Source: Symbiodinium natans (taxonomy: Eukaryota; Sar; Dinophyceae; Suessiales; Symbiodiniaceae). Taken from it: DNA of 64,000 nt. The DNA lies in contig CAJNDS010002468.1 of assembly GCA_905221605.1 (NCBI GenBank), forward strand, positions 121,001 to 185,000. The letters are read 5' to 3'. How positions within the stretch are numbered: the first letter of the stretch is position 1; each line of letters starts with the position of its first letter. The position numbers and the translations under genes are program-made. Positions 63,640 through 64,000 of this stretch are shown one piece after another. The notes under the pieces are model-generated. The model made no database searches, was not told where the DNA came from, and saw only the letters and a list, made by a program, of their open reading frames with translations.

Positions 63640-64000
63640 CGTTTTTTTCTCGTCTTTTTAATCATAGGGTTTTGTTGAAGGGTTTTGCAGGATTTTTTCG
63701 GGGCTTCGGGGGCTTCTCCTTCTTCTACCTCGACTCAAGGGGTTGACATGTTTCAGGGCTCTTCTGTTTTGCGGGCTTGCGGGATGTGGGGGTTTCCGCA
63801 AAATGGAGGTACCCTTTCTGGAAACCCGAAACCTCCTAAACCCTAAACCCTAAACCCTAGAACCTAAACGCTAAAACCTAAGGGTTTTGGGGTCCTGGAT
63901 TTTTTTCCCACAGGTTTTGCTGCTAGAGGGGGTTTTGTCTTGTTGTAGTTTTTAGGGTTTAAGCGCAGGCTTTCCCTTCTATTCCCTTTTCGATCGTCCA
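63640..64000. other. Right edge without a supported gene
   Basis: Intron DNA with short CCCTAAA and TTTAGGG remnants. Confidence 0.5.

Noticed and set aside
63393-63746. Lys/Arg-rich minus-strand and Phe/Pro-rich plus-strand frames
   Set aside because: Translation of the TTCC microsatellite and G-rich repeats.
1-64000. True chromosome end (telomere)
   Set aside because: Blocks alternate in orientation, are internal to genes and occur across the whole window; no terminal array is present.

Overview
The window reads as nuclear DNA of a dinoflagellate-like protist (inference, about 0.75). Every gene I can support is on the + strand and cut into very short exons (8 to about 120 nt). Several introns can only be removed in frame with GC or GA 5' splice sites, as dinoflagellates use. 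The protein families fit too: FNIP-type repeats, a small NEDG...RRIANW protein, and a very long cysteine-rich protein. I see no bacterial operons, tRNA, rRNA or CRISPR. The genus cannot be read from this.

The main feature is that most non-coding DNA is built from telomere-type heptamers. Blocks of TTTAGGG and of its complement CCCTAAA alternate over the whole 64 kb. They lie inside introns and follow a rule: most exons are preceded by CCCTAAA and followed by TTTAGGG. A typical intron therefore opens with G-rich repeats and closes with complementary C-rich repeats and could fold into a long hairpin with its splice sites at the base. At least three introns are bounded by 10-11 bp direct repeats, and at one of them both splice sites fall inside the repeat copies. 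I read this as a telomere-repeat introner system: telomeric DNA inserted into genes and removed by splicing.

Layout. 0.6-0.9 kb: last exons of an unknown gene. 2-5.6 kb: scattered exon candidates, including one with an 11-bp duplication around its intron. 6.6-20.0 kb: a BTB-BACK domain gene of about 22 exons ending at 20024. 20.3-21.4 kb: end of another unknown gene. 21.6-30.6 kb: cysteine-rich exons (GCC2/GCC3, ephrin-receptor-like pattern C-x2-C-x2-G-R). 30.77-32.98 kb: a complete seven-exon gene for a 142-residue secreted-type protein, with all splice phases consistent. 33.2 kb to beyond 63.2 kb: about 40 more cysteine-rich exons. Two intronless + strand genes sit among these: an FNIP-repeat gene at 39.2-41.0 kb with an in-frame stop and a duplicated upstream region, and a CCCH zinc-finger gene at 45.3-45.6 kb.

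Other repeats are MITE-like inverted repeats of several families (one with GGAGGTTCA ends), a 220-bp G-rich satellite at 53.3-54.0 kb, an AT-rich element at 61.1-61.4 kb, and GAT and TTCC microsatellites. Exon calls rest on frame, splice phase and family pattern read by eye; ends are mostly good to a few bases. No transcript or database was consulted.
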